Part shown: in pieces, positions 62,271-64,000 of the stretch
Layout: the number at the start of each line of letters is the position of its first letter
How positions within the stretch are numbered: the first letter of the stretch is position 1
Origin: Streptomyces sp. NBC_01431
GTDB taxonomy: Bacteria; Actinomycetota; Actinomycetes; Streptomycetales; Streptomycetaceae
Assembly: GCF_036231355.1 (NCBI RefSeq)
Contig: NZ_CP109496.1
Location: 310,001 to 374,000 of the forward strand
DNA: 64,000 nt
Reading direction: 5' to 3'
Position numbers and translations under genes: made by a program
The notes under the pieces: model-generated
Told to the model about the DNA's origin: nothing
Seen by the model: only the letters and a program-made list of their open reading frames with translations
Database searches by the model: none

Positions 62271-62627
62271 ATGCGCCTTCGCCACACCGCTGCCGCCGCA
62301 CTCGGCGCGCTCACTCTCCTCCTGACGCAGTCCGGGTCGGCGAGCGCCGCCACCGGTGACTTCTCCTACGAGTTCGTCGGGCTCCACGGCCATCCACAGT
62401 CGGTCACCCTCCACGACCCCGCAAGTCCCGGCTGCGTGGTGCTCCCTGAAGTAGCGGACCCGGGCTCTTCCGAGCCTGCTTTCGCCCCGCACAACGACAC
62501 GGACGAGTGGGTGATGGTGTTCACCGAGCCCAACTGCACCGGCGACTCCTGGACGCTGCGCCCGCACGGGAACCCCACCACAGCCCGCCTCAAACTGCGC
62601 TCGGTGTTCCTGACGGGCCGGCACTGA
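62271..62627 (+). CDS. Small secreted protein
   Basis: A 118-residue exported protein. Signal peptide about residues 1-27 (RLRHTAAAALGALTLLLTQS then GSASAAT). The mature part is FSYEFVGLHGHPQSVTLHDP, GCVVLPEVADPG, DEWVMVFTEPNCTGDSWTLR and a short end, with two Cys that may pair. I recall similar short beta-rich secreted proteins in Streptomyces, but no function. AAGAGG precedes the ATG. Confidence 0.7.
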   Translation: MRLRHTAAAALGALTLLLTQSGSASAATGDFSYEFVGLHGHPQSVTLHDPASPGCVVLPEVADPGSSEPAFAPHNDTDEWVMVFTEPNCTGDSWTLRPHGNPTTARLKLRSVFLTGRH

Positions 62628-63146
62628 ACTGCCGCGTCATCATCCTGGCTTCCAACCGTCGTCCACGGTGAAAGCCCGTTGATGATCCTGCGGCGGCTGC
62701 CCCAACAGCCGCCGTGGCTCACGGACTTCAAGTACCTGCTTGTGAGCCTTGCACCCTGAGCACACGTATGCCAGGCGGGCGGCCGGGAGCTGCCGTGACG
62801 GATCGCCACGCGTCGAACAAGGCTGCTCGCACGGAAGTTGTCGGCCATCGTCGGGGATCGCCCTGCTGCACCACTGGTACGTGCCATGCTGCACCCGCCC
62901 CGGGGCAGGCGACCGGCCCTCTGCCGACGTGACGGAACACCGCGCCCCGGAGCCCCGCGCCATAGGGGCAGCCGTGTCTCTGCCTGGCCTGGTGAGCTTT
63001 CCATCGCGAGCGGTTTGACCCAGCAATGAAGAAGACTCTGCCCGCCGCGGGCTCCCCCGCGCGACAGCAGTGATCAATTCCCCTGGACGGTGACCCGGAG
63101 ATGCGACTTCGGCAACCGCGACCCGAAGGGGGAGACGGTGTTTCTT
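62628..63146. other. Gap with no supported gene
   Basis: Frames at 62640-62760 on both strands look partly protein-like (plus: ILRRLPQQPPWLTDFKYLLV) but no start or domain is clear. GCCCGCCGCGGGC (63040-63052) is a short palindrome. Confidence 0.35.
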
Positions 63147-63194
63147 AGGTCGTTTCATGAGTTGTCGCAAGCGGCTAAATGTCTGAAACGACCT
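63147..63194. repeat. Inverted repeat AGGTCGTTTCA / TGAAACGACCT
   Basis: Perfect 11-base arms (63147-63157 and 63184-63194) separated by 26 bases, next to the decayed end of an IS5-type transposase. It may be a relic of insertion-sequence ends or a folded transcript end. Confidence 0.65.
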
Positions 63195-63199
63195 CATGC

Positions 63200-63730
63200 A
63201 ACGGCGCGTGACCCTCGTCGTTCACGAGCACAAGCGGCTCGGCCGCGGGGGCTCGTCATCACAACCGGTGCGAAGAAGGGACAGAACCCATCGCCCGCGA
63301 GCGCCCCAGCCCGTGATCGCCGGGTTCGGAGAAGACACCGCCCAGCGGTTCCTTCTGCAGGTCGCTCTGCTCGCGAGCACCAGCCGCATGCTGATGGGCA
63401 CGGCACACCGTGGAGTCGACGCTCAGGTCCCATCTGATCGCGCCCTTCGCGTCGGCCAACCACTGGAGCCGGGTGAGGAGTCCGGTGCCACGTGTCGTCC
63501 CGCTGCCATCGGCGGACCATGTCGTAGGCCCAGCCCCAGGAGCCCGTACTCGACGGGTGCATCCCGCCACGGGCCACCGGTTCGGACGCGGAACCGCAGG
63601 CCGTCGATCAGTCGCGGCCGGACCGAACGGGCAGTCGCCCCGCCCTCCTTCCCCTCGGCAACAGCCGCTCCCACATCGCCCATTGACCGTCCGTGAGCTC
63701 ACCCCGCGCCATGGAAAGCGACCATTCACA
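63200..63730 (-). pseudogene. IS5-family transposase, multiple frameshifts
   Basis: Fragments in order on the minus strand are GKEGGATARSVRPRLIDGLR and FRVRTGGPWRDAPVEYG in one frame, WGWAYDMVRRWQRDDTWHR in a second, then LLTRLQWLADAKGAIRWDLS and VDSTVCRAHQHAAGAREQSD in a third. The VDST-x2-RAHQHAAGAR core is shared with the relic at 44970-45620, so both come from the same transposase group. The C-terminus is missing. Not functional. Confidence 0.7.
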
Positions 63731-63854
63731 GATCAAGATCCATTTTCGATACACGGCCTCGCGGCACGCGGAAGGCGCTTGCCCGGGGCTTTTGCCCTGG
63801 CAGGCGCCTTTCGCTCGGACCGCTCAGCCGGTCTGCTCCCGGAGCGGCCTTCTG

Positions 63855-64000
63855 TCACACCTCTACGTCGACGATGACCCAGTCGCTGATCTCCCGCCAC
63901 TGCCGGATCGCGTCGTGGTGAAAGGGATGGACGAGGTAGCGGTCGACCTTGTCCATGTCGTCCATGACTCCCTCGGTGAGAAAGTCGTATGCGATGTCCC
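63855..64000 (-). CDS. Dabb-like (stress-responsive A/B barrel) protein, 3' part only
   Basis: The gene enters from the right edge. The visible C-terminus reads IAYDFLTEGVMDDMDKVDRY, LVHPFHHDAIRQWREISDWV and IVDVEV before TGA. The YxxHPxHxxxI..W pattern fits the end of Dabb or related ferredoxin-like barrel proteins. Only 48 codons are inside the window, so neither the start nor the full fold can be checked. Confidence 0.6.
   Translation of the reverse strand, partial: DIAYDFLTEGVMDDMDKVDRYLVHPFHHDAIRQWREISDWVIVDVEV

Noticed and set aside
1..64000. CRISPR arrays, tRNA and rRNA genes
   Set aside because: No regularly spaced repeats, cloverleaf-like segments with CCA-type ends, or rRNA-like conserved tracts were noticed; a covariance-model scan was not possible here.

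Overview
The window is high-GC actinobacterial DNA and fits a Streptomyces or close relative. Reasons: strong G/C third-position bias, GTG starts with GGAGG-type ribosome binding sites, a short Rho paralogue, an ECF41 (SigJ) sigma factor, a Pls-type poly-amino-acid synthetase, a GlxA-type copper radical oxidase, a TerD-family protein, and remnants of a telomere-associated (Tap-like) protein. The many broken transposases, truncated regulators and short gene islands look like an accessory chromosome arm rather than the conserved core. I see no rRNA, tRNA or CRISPR array.

Layout. 1-3.7 kb: an IS5-type transposase with a coiled-coil partner, a short Rho paralogue, and a helicase remnant frameshifted at a 12-G tract. 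3.8-6.7 kb: a flavodoxin-like reductase beside an ECF41 sigma factor, Tap-like debris and a DUF1330 protein. 6.8-11.5 kb: LysR regulators, an XRE-cupin regulator divergent from an epoxide-hydrolase-like enzyme, and a methyltransferase. 11.5-17.7 kb: an IS graveyard containing a complete but frameshifted IS1182-type element with 45-bp ends that truncates an amino-acid permease. It is followed by a dormancy-type (DevS/DevR) two-component pair that is broken in both genes, next to an intact PPOX-fold gene and two GGGCC-N4-GGCCC palindromes. 18-21 kb: a regulator, aldo-keto reductase and hydrolase cluster. 22-23.3 kb: a two-gene unit made of a 31-residue Lys/Pro-rich peptide and a PIMT-like O-methyltransferase, the best candidate for an undescribed RiPP-like (imiditide-type) system. 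23.7-27.6 kb: a PfpI/AraC pair, integrase and MFS debris, and a GNAT acetyltransferase.

28.7-32.7 kb holds a full-length Pls/PosA-family synthetase (adenylation, carrier, six membrane segments, three tandem soluble domains), probably an epsilon-poly-lysine synthase. 33-37.5 kb: a divergent EamA/MarR pair whose palindromic operator overlaps both Shine-Dalgarno sites, and an operon pairing an MgtE-N/CBS/PRC-barrel protein with an NRAMP-like transporter. 37.7-39.2 kb is nearly gene-free. 39-45 kb: a secreted S53 peptidase, an F420/NADP-type oxidoreductase with an inositol-phosphatase-like protein and divergent LysR regulator, and a secreted GH12-type glycosidase preceded by three AAGCGCTT palindromes.

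46-49.3 kb: a truncated urease gamma start followed by two tandem ammonium transporters, both with Glu in place of the first pore histidine. 49.4-52.5 kb is debris plus a small secreted protein. 52.5-56.3 kb: an FAD monooxygenase, a TerD-family protein and an APC permease. 56.5-61.2 kb: glxA, a MarR regulator and a ClC chloride transporter. Nearly identical TTTGCA-type palindromes lie upstream of glxA and clc, which suggests a local regulon. The window ends with a small secreted protein, another IS5 remnant and the C-terminus of a Dabb-like protein.
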